64,000 bases of DNA from Cyprinodon diabolis (Eukaryota; Chordata; Actinopteri; Cyprinodontiformes; Cyprinodontidae). Below, piece by piece: positions 24,410-35,100 of this stretch. The DNA lies in NCBI GenBank assembly GCA_030533445.1, contig CM060065.1, positions 51,281,964-51,345,963 of the forward strand, in the 5' to 3' direction. The position numbers and the translations under genes are program-made. Each line of letters begins with the position of its first letter. Positions within the stretch are counted from its first letter, which is position 1. Under the pieces are notes generated by a model. That model had not been told where the DNA came from and ran no database searches. It was given only the letters and a program-made list of their open reading frames with translations.

Positions 24410-24790
24410 ATCTGTTCTGTCCACTCAAACCCCCAGCCTTATGGCAGATGGCTGTTCACACCAAGCCTTGTTCTTCTGGAGGTTTCTGGCTGTGAGATAG
24501 AAGTTTTTTCTCCACTGTCACTGCATGCATAAATAAATAAACAGCATGCACGCTCAGTGTGAGGGATTGCTTTAAAGTCAATGACACATTGCAAGCGACT
24601 GTCCACTGTCACTACCAATCTGTCTGTTTTATTTGATTGAAATGACTGTAAAGTGCCTGTAGATGGTTGGTGCTCTTTTAAAATCTATAAAATCTATATA
24701 ATAATAAAATAGAATAGAATTGAACTTTATTGTAATTACACTGTCACAAGTACAAAGCAAAATGTAGTTGGCATCTATCCAGCAGTGCTA
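24410..24790 (+). repeat. Diverged LINE tail followed by an antisense LINE tail
   Basis: 24455-24670 resembles 20560-20760 ('ccactgtcactgcatgc', 'gtgagggattgc', 'gtaaagtgcc'). 24700-24790 ('aatagaatagaattg' then 'aactttattgt') looks like the reverse complement of a second LINE tail. Both are noncoding. Confidence 0.5.
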
Positions 24791-25504
24791 TAACAGATAT
24801 AAATGTGTATTATTTTACATGAGACTATGTATCTATTGACTATAAATGATATATATAAACAGAGTAATTTTGAGAGGCTATCGGGCAAATAAATATAAAA
24901 AACTATATGCAGATTATAAAGGTTATACAGTGATTTGAACTGAATGAATAATTAATCTTCTATTTTTTAACAAACCTAAATCCTAAAGTTGGGGCTTCGA
25001 TTTGAAACCTTCACCTGACACCCCTAAATTGAAATCCTGTGCAAACATAGCATGATCTATTCTCTGTGAAGGCCCGTGCATGTTGTGAAGATTATACAAA
25101 ATACAAATTAATTTGTATAAAAAGTTGAAGTCAATTTGTAAAAAAAGAATCTTGTTCAACCAATCATTTGTAAGATAACAGCAGACTGGTAAAGCTCTAT
25201 GTTAAAAGAAAGACAGCCATAAAGATTCTCATGTTATGTGTAAGGCAGAGCTTCTTCTTCCACATATGGATGAGGATGTTCTTAGACTGAAAAATAAATT
25301 TTTATTGGACACAACACTCGGTGAGACTAAAACTAAAGAAATTGTTCATATTTTTGGAGCTGTAAAAACAAAAAAATCTAAAAAGACATTTTTGTGTCAC
25401 AGCTGTAGTTATTTAATTGATTCTAAACTGTTTCAGCTGATTATCTTACCTATGCGGTGTACATTACATGTGTCAGTCTGGCCAACAGGCTGGGAAATTA
25501 GCAC
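24791..25504. other. No gene recognised
   Basis: An open frame of 101 codons at 25236-25541 has a lysine-rich middle and no recognised domain. Codon use and context do not support a gene. Confidence 0.4.
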
Positions 25505-25582
25505 CAGTGGCGTCAATAGGTTTCTTACACCAAGGCTCTAGCCTCCCTCATACTTTCTTAAGCCCTCCTAAATTATTTAATC
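25505..25582. mobile_element. hAT-like left end, interrupted
   Basis: CAGTGGCGTCAATAGG is a hAT-type terminus. The sequence is interrupted by the Harbinger-like element starting at 25586 and may resume after 25992. The right end was not located. Confidence 0.4.
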
Positions 25583-25992
25583 TAAGGCCCTGTCCTATTC
25601 CTCTCATTTGGCTCTAAGAACACTCCAGGGAGTTCCCTACACAGAAAAGTCCACTTAGCCAGTGAAGTGCAAGTGAAGATTTTCTCCCTAAGAAATGGGA
25701 CACCACTAGCTGCAAAATTACACGACAGCCTAGTAGATGGCTGTAATACATTGCCTGTAGACATCAGCGACGTGTCCAACTACAACATAAGAAATCACAG
25801 CGTGAGTCACAACCTTTGCTGAATGAGTTCTGGGAAGCCACTTTGTTCAAAGTCAGGGATCATTTTAAGGGTTGAAGGGCACTCCCCTCTAACTCTTAAA
25901 ATTATAGGGACACACTACCCCTACACTTGAACACGCAAAACCGAGTGCTAGGGCCCAAAATGAGGGCAAGTGATAGAAATGAAAAGGCCTAA
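25583..25992. mobile_element. PIF/Harbinger-like MITE, 3-bp TSD taa
   Basis: The element spans 25586-25989 (404 bp). The left end GGCCCTGTCCTATTCC and the reverse-complemented right end GGCCTTTTCATTTC share an imperfect inverted repeat that continues through 'ctctcatttggctcta' and 'cctcattttgggccct'. The trinucleotide taa flanks both sides, the usual PIF/Harbinger target. It is noncoding. Confidence 0.6.
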
Positions 25993-26870
25993 TTCATGTT
26001 AATGTTTTAAACACTGACATTTTTGACCGTTTAAAAACCTGCGGACCGCTACGGATGGATGTCAACAAGACAACAGCGGGAAATAACGGACGGAGGAAGA
26101 GATGCGGGAGACGGAGAAAGCGGAGCTGCAGAGGGGGGCTAACTACGGAGCCAAAGAGAAATCCCCCACAGACCACCGCTTCCATCAATCCTGCTCTCTA
26201 ACGTCCGCTGATTGGAAAACAAAATGGATAATAACTTCTGTAAGGGTGAGGGGAGCAAGGATAGCCAACCTGCCAGGACCAGATGAATAGCAGCATAGCC
26301 TAAAAATGGCCACAATATACACTGAAGATGCATCTAAAATGGTTTTAAAAGGTTTTTTGTTTTTAAATAAATAAATAAAAACTCTACAGTAAACTAAAGA
26401 AATGTTATTATAATAATACATTGTAGAGATATATAACAGATGTGATTTTGAATGGAGCGTATTAAATCAAAATTGCAACAAAATGAACTTTGGAAATGAA
26501 CTTGGAAAGGAATATAGATCTAAATGAGTAAATTTGAAGCATATCTGTCTCTTTCCCTTACTTAGAGTTTGTAGAATAAACTGCTGCTATTAAAAAAACC
26601 AAACACTAAATTTGTATCAGTTGACCTATGTGTCACCCTTTGCCCATGAGGCAGCTCTCAGGGACAACAAAAAGGTTAAATAACCCCCCCACCCCTCTTA
26701 CGTTTCACAGAATAGAGTCATTTGTGATACAGATAGTGTTCTAATTTTATACAATATCTGCGATGAATTATAAAACATCTCAGTCAAGGTGCACAATAAC
26801 AGATTTACAAACCCTGGGCTGCTATTTAGAAGAGTAATGTTTAAAAAGTAGAGATAGCTAAAAAAAGTAC
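25993..26870. other. No gene recognised
   Basis: 26040-26230 is GC-richer with short open frames on both strands, possibly the interior of the element begun at 25505. No domain was identified. Confidence 0.35.
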
Positions 26871-26872
26871 AA

Positions 26873-27110
26873 AGGTAGAAAAAAGTGTTTGCCCCTCTTC
26901 TGATTTTCACACACTTAAAGTGTTTTAGAACAATAAACTTATTGAAATATTAGTTACTAACAGCAGCAGTAGACAAAAAAAAAAACTGCTTTCCAATTAA
27001 AGCTCTTATTATTAAGAGAAAAATAAATAAAATTCCTTTCAAACCAACTTTTTTAACAACTTTATACAAATAAGCCAAATGAACCCAAAATAATATTTTC
27101 CAGAGCTTCC
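26873..27110. repeat. Tc1-type MITE fragment (tentative)
   Basis: 'agtgtttgcccctcttctgatttt', 'cacacttaaagtgtttta' and 'aacaataaact' resemble a common teleost Tc1/mariner-derived MITE end. The right end is not clear. Confidence 0.4.
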
Positions 27111-27136
27111 TACCATTTTATTCACATGTGGGTTAA

Positions 27137-27850
27137 TATGTAATCAGGGGCGGATTTACCATTAGGCAAAACTAAGCAGTTGCCTAGGGCCCCAAGTTCC
27201 TGGGGGCCCCATAAAACTCCTTTTCCATGCAGCTATTACTTATTTGTGCACATTAATTATGTTTTAAATAAAAATCCCTTAATTAAAACACCAGCAGAAT
27301 GCTTACAAAATTAAGCGTGTCTCATTCAGTGACTTTTCAGACCCCTCTAGCGCTTTTATTAAAAAAAAACTCCTAGCGCCAAATCTAGTGCCTTTTTTCT
27401 GCTACTGGAGACTTTGGCGACAGCATATAAAAGCAGCGAACTCTGCTCTCCAGAGCAAGTAGTCTTGTCCGCTGTCATGATTCATGCAGCTATTATTTCA
27501 TCCAAATGAAAAATGGAGAACAGATAAGCAGATCATGGCTTGTCTACAGTGGAAAGAAGGACTGGGTTATTTACTTTTTCTGTCGCCTTTTTGGAAACAC
27601 AGGAAGTAGCAATCAGCTAAGTGAGCTTAGTTTCATTCCTTTTGAAACAACATGAAAAGTCAGCTGAGTACAAAACAGAGGAAAACAAGAAAAGGGATAA
27701 AACGTAGAACAAATAATGTATGTCTATTATATTAAAAATTCTGTATCTGTATAATGGGTCTGTTTTATGTTTTGTCTTCTTAATTCAGAGGGCCCCCGGT
27801 CTGTCTTTGCCTATGGCCCCGAATTTCCTAAACACGCCCCTGAATGTAAT
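27137..27850. mobile_element. Nonautonomous hAT element, 8-bp TSD (7/8)
   Basis: The element spans 27145-27842 (698 bp). CAGGGGCG is found at both ends in inverted orientation. The inner parts 'ttgcctagggcccc' and 'tgcctatggccccg' form a second subterminal match. The flanks tatgtaat and aatgtaat differ at one base. Confidence 0.85.
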
Positions 27851-28799
27851 TGTGCAATTAAAAAATATTTAGGAACAAACAGTTATTGTGTTCTCAGCAA
27901 ACATCATGGTATTTGCCTTTATGTTGATTAGTTAGATCCGTTTATTGTGTTTTAAGGTGTTGTGAAGGTGGAGGATTTGGCAGAGAGATGCTGAGGAGGA
28001 AACAGATTAACAAACGCACATCCTGTGTTTGTTGTTGTTTTGTATGGAAAATATATTTGTTTAAAATATTTACCCAGTTAGGTATCCCTGTTAAATTTGT
28101 TTCATTAGTGGAAAAGTACAGTTTTTGTAGAAATGTTGTGCAGTTATTTTACATCCTTTATATTACCTGGGGGCTAAACCCCTCCTGTTTAAAACCTCAT
28201 CTCTCCCCTTGTGGTTAAAATATCCAATGTGTTCCAGATCAGCAGTTCTAGCTGCTGATCACTCCCTCTCTAATATGTTAACACTATTTTCATCATTTTG
28301 ACACATGGTGAAAAAATTTGAAGGGGTTTAATATTTGTGTGTGCCGTCAAATAAAGCAGGAAGCTGTCCAACAACTCCACACCAAGGCTAAAAATGTGTG
28401 AAAAGCCCTTTTTTTTTTACAGTAAAGTGCTAAATGAGTCACACATCCCTATTATTAACAGAAATACAATATATGTGTGTAATCAGTCCACTTAAATGTT
28501 TTCTGCTATGTACAGTTGTTGTAAGTGCAAATCAAATGCATTATATAAACAAACTAAGGAACGATTTCGGTATTTTTTTTAGTACGTTTTAATAATACAT
28601 TTTATAAACATTTATTAAGCCCTATTTGCATAGGAAAAGCAGTATCTGGGGTAGCACATGTAAGATATAAATAATCTGTGGAAAATAATAAATAAGCCTG
28701 AGATTCTACTGAAAGCAAGCGAAAATCTTTTGGATATGATGTTAGCACTCTATTGCTCTGCGTTTCTGTTAGCTTAACAAAATCTGTGAATTTGGTCCA
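27851..28799. other. No gene recognised; small perfect hairpin at 28237-28260
   Basis: GATCAGCAG, ttctag, CTGCTGATC is a 9-bp perfect stem. Nothing else was identified. Confidence 0.45.
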
Positions 28800-29311
28800 T
28801 GAGTGGGTAGGGTTGTCACGGTACTAAACTTTTCAACTCGATACCGATACTAAGGAAGATTTTCAATACTCGATACCATTTTCGATACCACAAGGATAAA
28901 AACAAAGACTCCAAAATTCTACAGAAATATGTTCATTAATAAATAAAATACAATAAATAAATACAATAAAGGTTGTATGCTGTGCACAATATTAAGCAAG
29001 CTTGATGAAAAACTTATAAAATTAAAATTAAGTGTTCCCTCCTTGGCTATGCTTTACACACATAATGACGCTAGCCAAACCGGTTAAAAAAAATAATAAT
29101 TCTCAGCAGCTGCACCTCTTACAAAAAAAAATTCTGAAACTGAAAAGTGCGTAGAATTATTCAATCACACAGTGTTCAGAAAGTGCATTTTCCTCTATTC
29201 TGCACTTTAGATGAATGACTGCTTAGGTGCCACTGGTGGTAGCACTGTATCGATACTTTTAAAAACAAGTATTGTATCCGGATACAACGTTTTGACAACC
29301 CTATGAGTGGG
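28800..29311. mobile_element. Nonautonomous hAT element, perfect 8-bp TSD tgagtggg
   Basis: The element spans 28808-29303 (496 bp). Terminal repeats TAGGGTTGTCA match exactly. The subterminal regions are rich in 'cgatacc' and 'gtatcgata'. tgagtggg lies at 28800-28807 and 29304-29311. Confidence 0.9.
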
Positions 29312-29442
29312 ACACTGAGATCTACCTGCTGCCTCTCCTTCTATCCCTCAGCATCTGGTCAGTAAACATCAAGAAAAACACACACTGTTCATTTATTAAA
29401 TACATCTCTGTGGGATAGTAAGGCGATGGAAGTAAAACAACG

Positions 29443-30076
29443 TCATTGAAAATTGCCTTTTTTTTTTATTTACACCGAATTTTAAACACTGAATTTTTTT
29501 ACACATTGAATTCCTTACACTGAATTTTTATTCAGTTGCAAACAATTCAATTTGGCTGCAAATGTGTTGACCTTTTGATGAACTCAAGCCAAAGCGATCT
29601 ACACCCAATGCAGTCCAGCAGCTTCTAGCCAATGAAATTAACCCATTTTGTCAGAAAAAAAGGAAGTTTGCTGCCGGCCGCTTCTTCCGCATTAAACCCA
29701 GAGCCTTGGCAAACAGGGGTTCAACACTGTGAGCGGCTCAGTTATTTCACCCAGTCCGATTAGATGAAAAACTCTAACGGTCGTCTATTAGTAGCTACCT
29801 GGTGTTTTGTAATCATATCTATTTAACAAGAAAAACTCCTCACCAGCTTCATTCAGCAGGGACCAAAGCTATGCCCAACTGTTGTGTCGTGACCAAATGA
29901 GCTCATGTGCAGGCAAATTTTTTGCAGCTGAATCTTTTTTGCAGGCAAATCTTTACCAGATATAAATTCAGTGTAACGAAGTTAATGTCTAAAAAAAATT
30001 CAGTGTTTAAATTTCTGTGTTAAAAAAGAATTCAGTGTTCAAAATTTGTCGTACAAAAAAAAGCCGATTCCAATGA
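29443..30076. mobile_element. Fold-back DNA element with ~130-bp arms
   Basis: The left arm (TCATTGAAAATTGCC, a T run, then repeated 'cactgaatttt') pairs imperfectly with the right arm (repeated 'aattcagtgtt', an A run, then GCCGATTCCAATGA). Arms are about 130 bp each. The middle at 29871 starts a short frame MPNCCVV before a stop, resembling the opening of a THAP zinc finger. That would fit a derivative of a THAP-transposase element. No TSD could be fixed. Confidence 0.65.
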
Positions 30077-30109
30077 GACAGTTTTTCTTCCATATTCCAT
30101 ATAAGGCGG

Positions 30110-30350
30110 TTAAGTTGAAAACTTACATGAGAAGCTGTTCGACCTTCTCATGTATCCTAAGGAGGAGGTCATCATGGCAGCTGTGGTCAGGAAGCTGCAG
30201 CGTCTGAAACCTTGCTTCCAACACGGTGCACTGAAGTATAAAAAGTCAGATGCATTTCCGCTGTATCTGCCTGAAATATTACTGAAGATTACAATTTTTG
30301 CATCAACTACAGTGGTGGAATCACATGTTGTAGCACATTGCATGGCATCC
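30110..30350 (+). other. Protein-like open stretch, unidentified
   Basis: From about 30120 the frame reads ENLHEKLFDLLMYPKEEV and then VIMAAVVRKLQRLKPCFQ. It is helical in character, as in armadillo or HEAT-type proteins, and stays open to about 30470. A splice acceptor-like 'ccatattccatataaggcggttaag' precedes it. I do not recognise the protein. It could be a host exon, a relic, or chance. Confidence 0.25.
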
Positions 30351-30554
30351 TTGCTGCAGTGTCTTCTTTGTAAAGATGTTCAAAACCAAGTAAATAATGT
30401 TTTTGCAGTTTTTTCTTATCTCACACTAAAAAAATGGTACAAAATGAAACCTTTAAACGCAATACATTGAATATATTTGCAGTTGGAAGGGTCATTATTT
30501 GTTACTAAAATAGTTAGCACCCTCAACATGCGGCCAAAAATATTACATTTATTT

Positions 30555-31083
30555 ATCTTTGTTAGGTTTCTGTTTCTGTTATGTTTTTCTTTTGCTCCTT
30601 GATTTCTAGTGTTTAGTTTTCTTTTCACCATGTTTCTTTATCCTAGTTATTTGATTATTATTTTGTTGTTGTTTTCTTATTAGTTCCTGTCTTCCAGGTT
30701 TTCCATTTGTTATCCTCTGGTGCCCCCTTGTGTCCTCTTTCTCTTGCTCTGTTTTCTGTTCAGCCCTCACCTGTTTTCAATTCCCTCATTAGCCCTCTCC
30801 CTGTCTCTGTCCCCTTTAAAAGCCCTCCCTCTTCAGTTCCTGTTTGCTGGATTCTCGTCTTACATCTCGTCTAACGTCTGTCTGCCTTCCTCGTCTCTCC
30901 CTGGCTCCTTGAGTTTTGGTTTACCCCTGATGTCCCCTTGGTTCTGGTTCATTTGTTATTTTGTTGGACTTTGTGATTCCTGCCTCAGTTTCTGTGAACC
31001 TAATTAAACCCACTTAAATTCACCGCTGCCTACTTGTTTCTGCATTTGGGTCCTCCAAGCCAACACCGTTTTCTGACAATCTT
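30555..31083 (+). mobile_element. Solo LTR, perfect 5-bp TSD atctt
   Basis: The LTR spans 30560-31078 (519 bp), from TGTTAGGTTTCTG to TTTTCTGACA. It contains 'aattaaacccacttaaattc', then 'ctgcatttgggtcc' near the 3' end as in the other LTRs. atctt lies at 30555-30559 and 31079-31083. The body is pyrimidine-rich. It differs clearly in sequence from the LTRs at 8447 and 55590. Confidence 0.82.
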
Positions 31084-31111
31084 AAGTTAAATAAAAGTTT
31101 AAGCCCCACTA

Positions 31112-31180
31112 AAATGTTAGGTTCAGAAATGTAACGAATGCAGCGGTGAATTTAAGTGGGTTTAATTAGACACGTCAAGT
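31112..31180 (-). repeat. Inverted scrap of the neighbouring solo LTR
   Basis: 'gcagcggtgaatttaagtgg' plus 'gtttaattag' is the exact reverse complement of the LTR segment at about 30999-31028, lying about 110 bp downstream. It begins TGTTAGG-like sequence but lacks most of the LTR. Confidence 0.7.
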
Positions 31181-31672
31181 GAGAAATAACCAGCATTAAT
31201 TTCTTCCTTTGGCATAGCTAATCTTTGTCCCCTGTGTTATATTTTAGATTAAAGAAGACTTTTCTCCATAGCTCACCATTGTTAGAGTGTGACTAAGGTC
31301 TTATGTGCAGGAGAGGCTTTACTGATGCATTAGACAACAACTTTTATGGGACTACCCACAGAGTACAAAGAAGCACAGTTTATTAAACCAGATGCTCTGG
31401 ATATTCATTTTGTCTGATTTAGACATCTATGTGTTTTAGAGAATGCTAATGCAAAGAAAACCCAGCTGTGCCGTGTGATTTTGCTCTGCCTTACACATGG
31501 CAGGAGGCAGCTGGTGACAGAATCACGGATGAGTCATGGAGATGAGTCATTTTGCTTATGAGATATAGAGCCTGAAACATATGAAACATCTTGAAAGTTT
31601 CCACATTTTGTCACAATACAAAGGCAAACCACAATGCAATTTATTTGGATTTCATGTCGCAAACAAAAGAAT
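31181..31672. repeat. Mostly unrecognised; Tc1-type scrap at 31590-31665
   Basis: 'ttccacattttgtcacaata' and 'atttatttggatttcatgtc' resemble the end region of a vertebrate Tc1-like MITE. The remainder shows nothing. Confidence 0.4.
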
Positions 31673-31977
31673 TACCCTATTTTCCAGACTATAAGCCGCT
31701 ACTTTTCCCCCACGCTTTGAACCATATGGCCTATAAAAAGGTACGGCTTTTCCGTGGATTTTTGCTAACCACCAGAGGGGGGGAGTCAAAGTTGGAAATT
31801 AAAGATTAAGGGGCGCTATGCGTAGAGCTCCCCCTACAGGTTTGGTGGGAGACAGTTGAGTAAATATCAGTGGCTTATAGCCCAGTGCTGCCTATACAAG
31901 TTTCCAGTTTTTTTTCAAAAAAACTTAGTGGGAGCGGCTTATACTGAGGTGCGCTCAACAGTCCAGAATATACAGTA
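31673..31977. mobile_element. TA-flanked MITE (TATTTTCCAGACTATAAG family), copy 1
   Basis: The left end CCCTATTTTCCAGACTATAA and the right end GTCCAGAATATACAG are imperfect inverted repeats next to TA on both sides. The interior shares 'ctttgaaccat', 'aaccaccag' and 'gagctccccctacaggtt' with the copy at 52034-52538. Confidence 0.72.
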
Positions 31978-32045
31978 TTGTCCAAAAAAGTCCAGTAAAA
32001 CAAAAAAAATATATATATATATATTTAAATATATACATATATATA

Positions 32046-32875
32046 TAGGGTGACAAAACGTCAGTTTTTTTTAGAAAGTGAGGAAATGTCCTGATTTTTT
32101 AAATTACCTTAATTGGACCATTAAATTTACAGGCACTAGGGCACTGAGCACGACGCTGTGTGTGATGTAATCCCTGAGTCCCTGATTCAGTGCGGGCAGC
32201 CCTGTTCTTAATCAGAATATAGATAGCGTGGCTCTCAGTACGCCAACAACATGCAAAAGCGCAAATGTATGTTTACCAACGATTTATAAAAGAGTTTCCC
32301 CGCTTTCAGACCGGGTCGAGACAAACAGGAGGCCTTGTGCACAGCGTGCAAAGCAGGCACATATGTGTCGGTGTCCAATGCAGGTGCAAGGGATCTGAAA
32401 AGCCACCTGGACACTGAATAATTCTTGCTACACAAGAGGTATTTTTTGTTAATTAGCTCATTTGTTCATTTATTTTTTCCAATAGCCTACAGAACAGACA
32501 TTATTTTGTTCATTGCTGAGGCTGAGTATCATCAGTTATTGGGAGTTGAGAGTTATTGTTAACTTTTATTGTTAATTGAGGGATGTTTAGATAAGACATT
32601 ATTTCTTTCATTGTGCTATTCACTCATTACAGGAATTGTTAAGCATTTTTAATAAATACATTTTGAATGAAATTATCATTTGTTATTGGAGTTATTGCTG
32701 TTGACTTTTACTGAAAAGCATTTTTAATAAATCAACTGTAAATATCATGTTATTGTAGGATTATGTAGGCCTAGACATCTCTATGCATGGGAACAGAGAT
32801 ACACCCCCCCCCCCCCCCCCCCCCCCCCCCGCTCCCGGTGTCCTGGTTTTCCCAAATGAAAATATGGTCACCCTA
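32046..32875 (+). mobile_element. hAT-like element with BED-finger remnant and poly-C
   Basis: Both ends read TAGGGTGAC in inverted orientation. Length is 830 bp. The element sits in AT-repeat sequence, so its 8-bp duplication (tatatata/tacatata) is uninformative. It contains a BED-finger fragment (32251-32420) and a 27-base C run (32804-32830). Confidence 0.72.
32251..32420 (+). pseudogene. BED-finger-like hAT transposase N-terminus
   Basis: From the ATG at 32251 the frame reads MQKRKCMFTNDL, then TAA, then KSFPAFRPGRDKQEALCTAC and LKSHLDTE. The CTAC cysteine pair followed about 25 residues later by a histidine in LKSHLDT matches a BED-type zinc finger at the start of hAT transposases. One stop at codon 13 and the absence of the catalytic core make it nonfunctional. 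Confidence 0.65.
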
Positions 32876-32945
32876 TACATATATATATCTCTAATGTGAA
32901 AAGCTTTAGATAACTAAACTAGCAGGCCATATTGACTATGTATAG

Positions 32946-33095
32946 CAGGGGTGTCAAAGTGGTTCCAGAAAGGGCCGTGTGGCTGCAGGTTTTCTTTCCA
33001 ACCAAGCAATAGCACATCAGACAAGTCATCATGTTCAGATTGGACTCACTTGATGAGATGACTGGAGTCTGGTGTGCTATTGCCTGTGTTCCTTA
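32946..33095. repeat. hAT-MITE left-end fragment
   Basis: CAGGGGTGTCAAAGTGG with 'gctgcaggttttcttt' and a partly inverted 'gcaatagcaca'/'tgtgctattgc' pair. Only one end is recognisable. Confidence 0.45.
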
Positions 33096-34065
33096 GTCAT
33101 CATGGTGCAGTAAGCTCAGTAATGTCTTCTAACAAGCCTCTGTTGCCTAAACAGAATAAATGGACTGCACAAATACCTTTGGATTTTAATACACCACAAG
33201 TGTTAGATGCACACCTGCATATAGTAGAAAATCACAGCAGGCATTCTCTTGACTATATTGTAACAAGCAATATTTTAAATATCAAAGGATATCTAAGAGC
33301 TATTGAAACCTAGGGACTGATCCTCAAAACATGCAACCCTGCTTATATGCTTAGAGCAGTTCTTCAAAAAAGGTTGCATGTGATCTGTGTTTGCAAATCA
33401 GCAGGCAGCTTGTGCACACCTTTTTTTGTGTTTATGCCATCATCTATATGTAGATCATGTTATAGTGACCAAATTCCTGGAAATGTAAAAATTTACCACT
33501 TGCAAAACCATTTTTCCAAAAGTGAAGCTGCAGTTTTTGCAGCAGATAAAGATTTTATCGTTTTTTGTAGTATTTTATATTTTAATATATCCAAATAAGT
33601 TTAGTTATTTTTATTTTATTCTTATTTTATCTGTTTTAAGTGCATTATATTATACATTATCTAGTATTATCATTATCGTTTTTGAAATAATCATGATTAT
33701 TACCTCCACATGCCTTTGAAGCTCATCTTGTTTCTATAGAAGTAGCAGTAGAGCATGCAACCTGCTCATTTTAAAGGAGAGGAAAAAAACTGGTGAATGC
33801 GTGCATGTCTTATGATCACTAACAACATGCCTAAGTTCATATTTGAAGTTTGAATATCAGGCTCCTATTTTTTCAAAGGAACAAAAAATATGTCAAGTAG
33901 AGCATAAAGGAAAGAGAGAGGAGAAAAACTTGACTTAGACCTTATTGGTGGAGTGGAAAGCTTGTTAATAGGAATGTTACTTCCAGTCATGGTGACAAAT
34001 AATGATTTTACTGTAAATTTTATTTCTTATTGCTTATTTCAAAGCTAATTCAGCATTGTGTATCA
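33096..34065. other. No gene recognised
   Basis: AT-rich; several short open frames without motifs. Confidence 0.45.
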
Positions 34066-35100
34066 GTCTATGCCAAAGGTTACGGATTAGCGGACCACGG
34101 TCCAGATCCAGACCCACCTGCTGGCTAATCTGGACCCAACCTCATTTAAAACATTTATAAATAACCGCATATTGTCCGACGACAGTGTCTAACTTCACTT
34201 GCACCGCTTCTCCTGTTAATACGGTAAAGCCCTCCGGGACCAGGCAGCCACCAGGGACGTGATGCATATGAGCCAATGAGCTGTCAGTCTGGGTTGCTGC
34301 TGCTGCTACTTTTAGACACAGCAGGCAAACCTGTGGCAAACCCACTGCTCTCATTAAGCCAGAAAAAAATATATATAAATAACAAACGAGTTATATAAAG
34401 GAGTTTTATAAAATATGTGAATCAGGAAATTGTCTATATATCAAACTGAATGATTGTTGTTCTCTACAAAAAAAAAAAAAAAACACTTTAGATTTCTAGT
34501 TATATCCATCCATCCATTATCTGACACGCTTGTCCCACTTGGGGTGCCTATATCCAGCTGTCAATGGGCGAGAGGCTGGGTCCACCCTGGACAGGTCTCA
34601 AATCCATCACAGGGCAACACAGAGACAAACAGGACAAACAACCATTCACACACACCAGAGAATCTAGAGAAGCCAATTAACCTAACAGTCATGTTTTTGG
34701 ACTGTGGGAGGAAGCCGGAGTACCCGGAGAGAACCCACTCATGCTCGGGGAGAACATGCAAACTCCATGCAGGAATAGACCCCAGGCGGGGAATCGAACC
34801 CAGGACCTTCTTGCTGCAAGGCAGCAGTGCTACCCACTGTGTCACTGAGCAGCCCGAATTCTAGTTTTATATTTTTTTTTAAATAAATAAATAAAATAGA
34901 TCTCTAGTTCTATCATTTTTTATATATTTTTTAATTTAAAACTGATAACATGGATGCATAAAAACCTCATTTAATTTCAGTGTTAAATTCTGTTTAAAGT
35001 AACGGATACAATTAAAAATGTCTCCAGTCCTTTACTGGTTGTTTTTTTCTTTTTGTTTTTTCACCCTGCTGATTTTTAATTGGTTACCCCTGCTCTATGC
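34066..35100. mobile_element. hAT-like element, 8-bp TSD (7/8), with a nested LINE tail
   Basis: The element spans 34074-35092. The left end CAAAGGTTACGGATT and the reverse-complemented right end CAGGGGTAACCAATT are imperfect repeats. Flanks gtctatgc and ctctatgc differ at one base. A LINE tail with its own duplication sits inside it at 34502-34858. Confidence 0.65.
34494..34866 (-). mobile_element. LINE 3' tail fragment nested in hAT, TSD ttctagtt
   Basis: Plus-strand ATCC units at 34503-34515 correspond to a GGAT tail on the minus strand. The body contains 'cctggacaggtc', 'ggactgtgggaggaagccgg' and 'gggaatcgaacccaggacc', a dispersed teleost L2-like 3' region. ttctagtt lies at 34494-34501 and 34859-34866. 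A relative at 61871-62029 hosts the helicase-carrying element. Confidence 0.75.

Noticed and set aside
34454..34864. 136-codon frame
   Set aside because: It is the antisense of the nested LINE 3' tail and has no protein motif.
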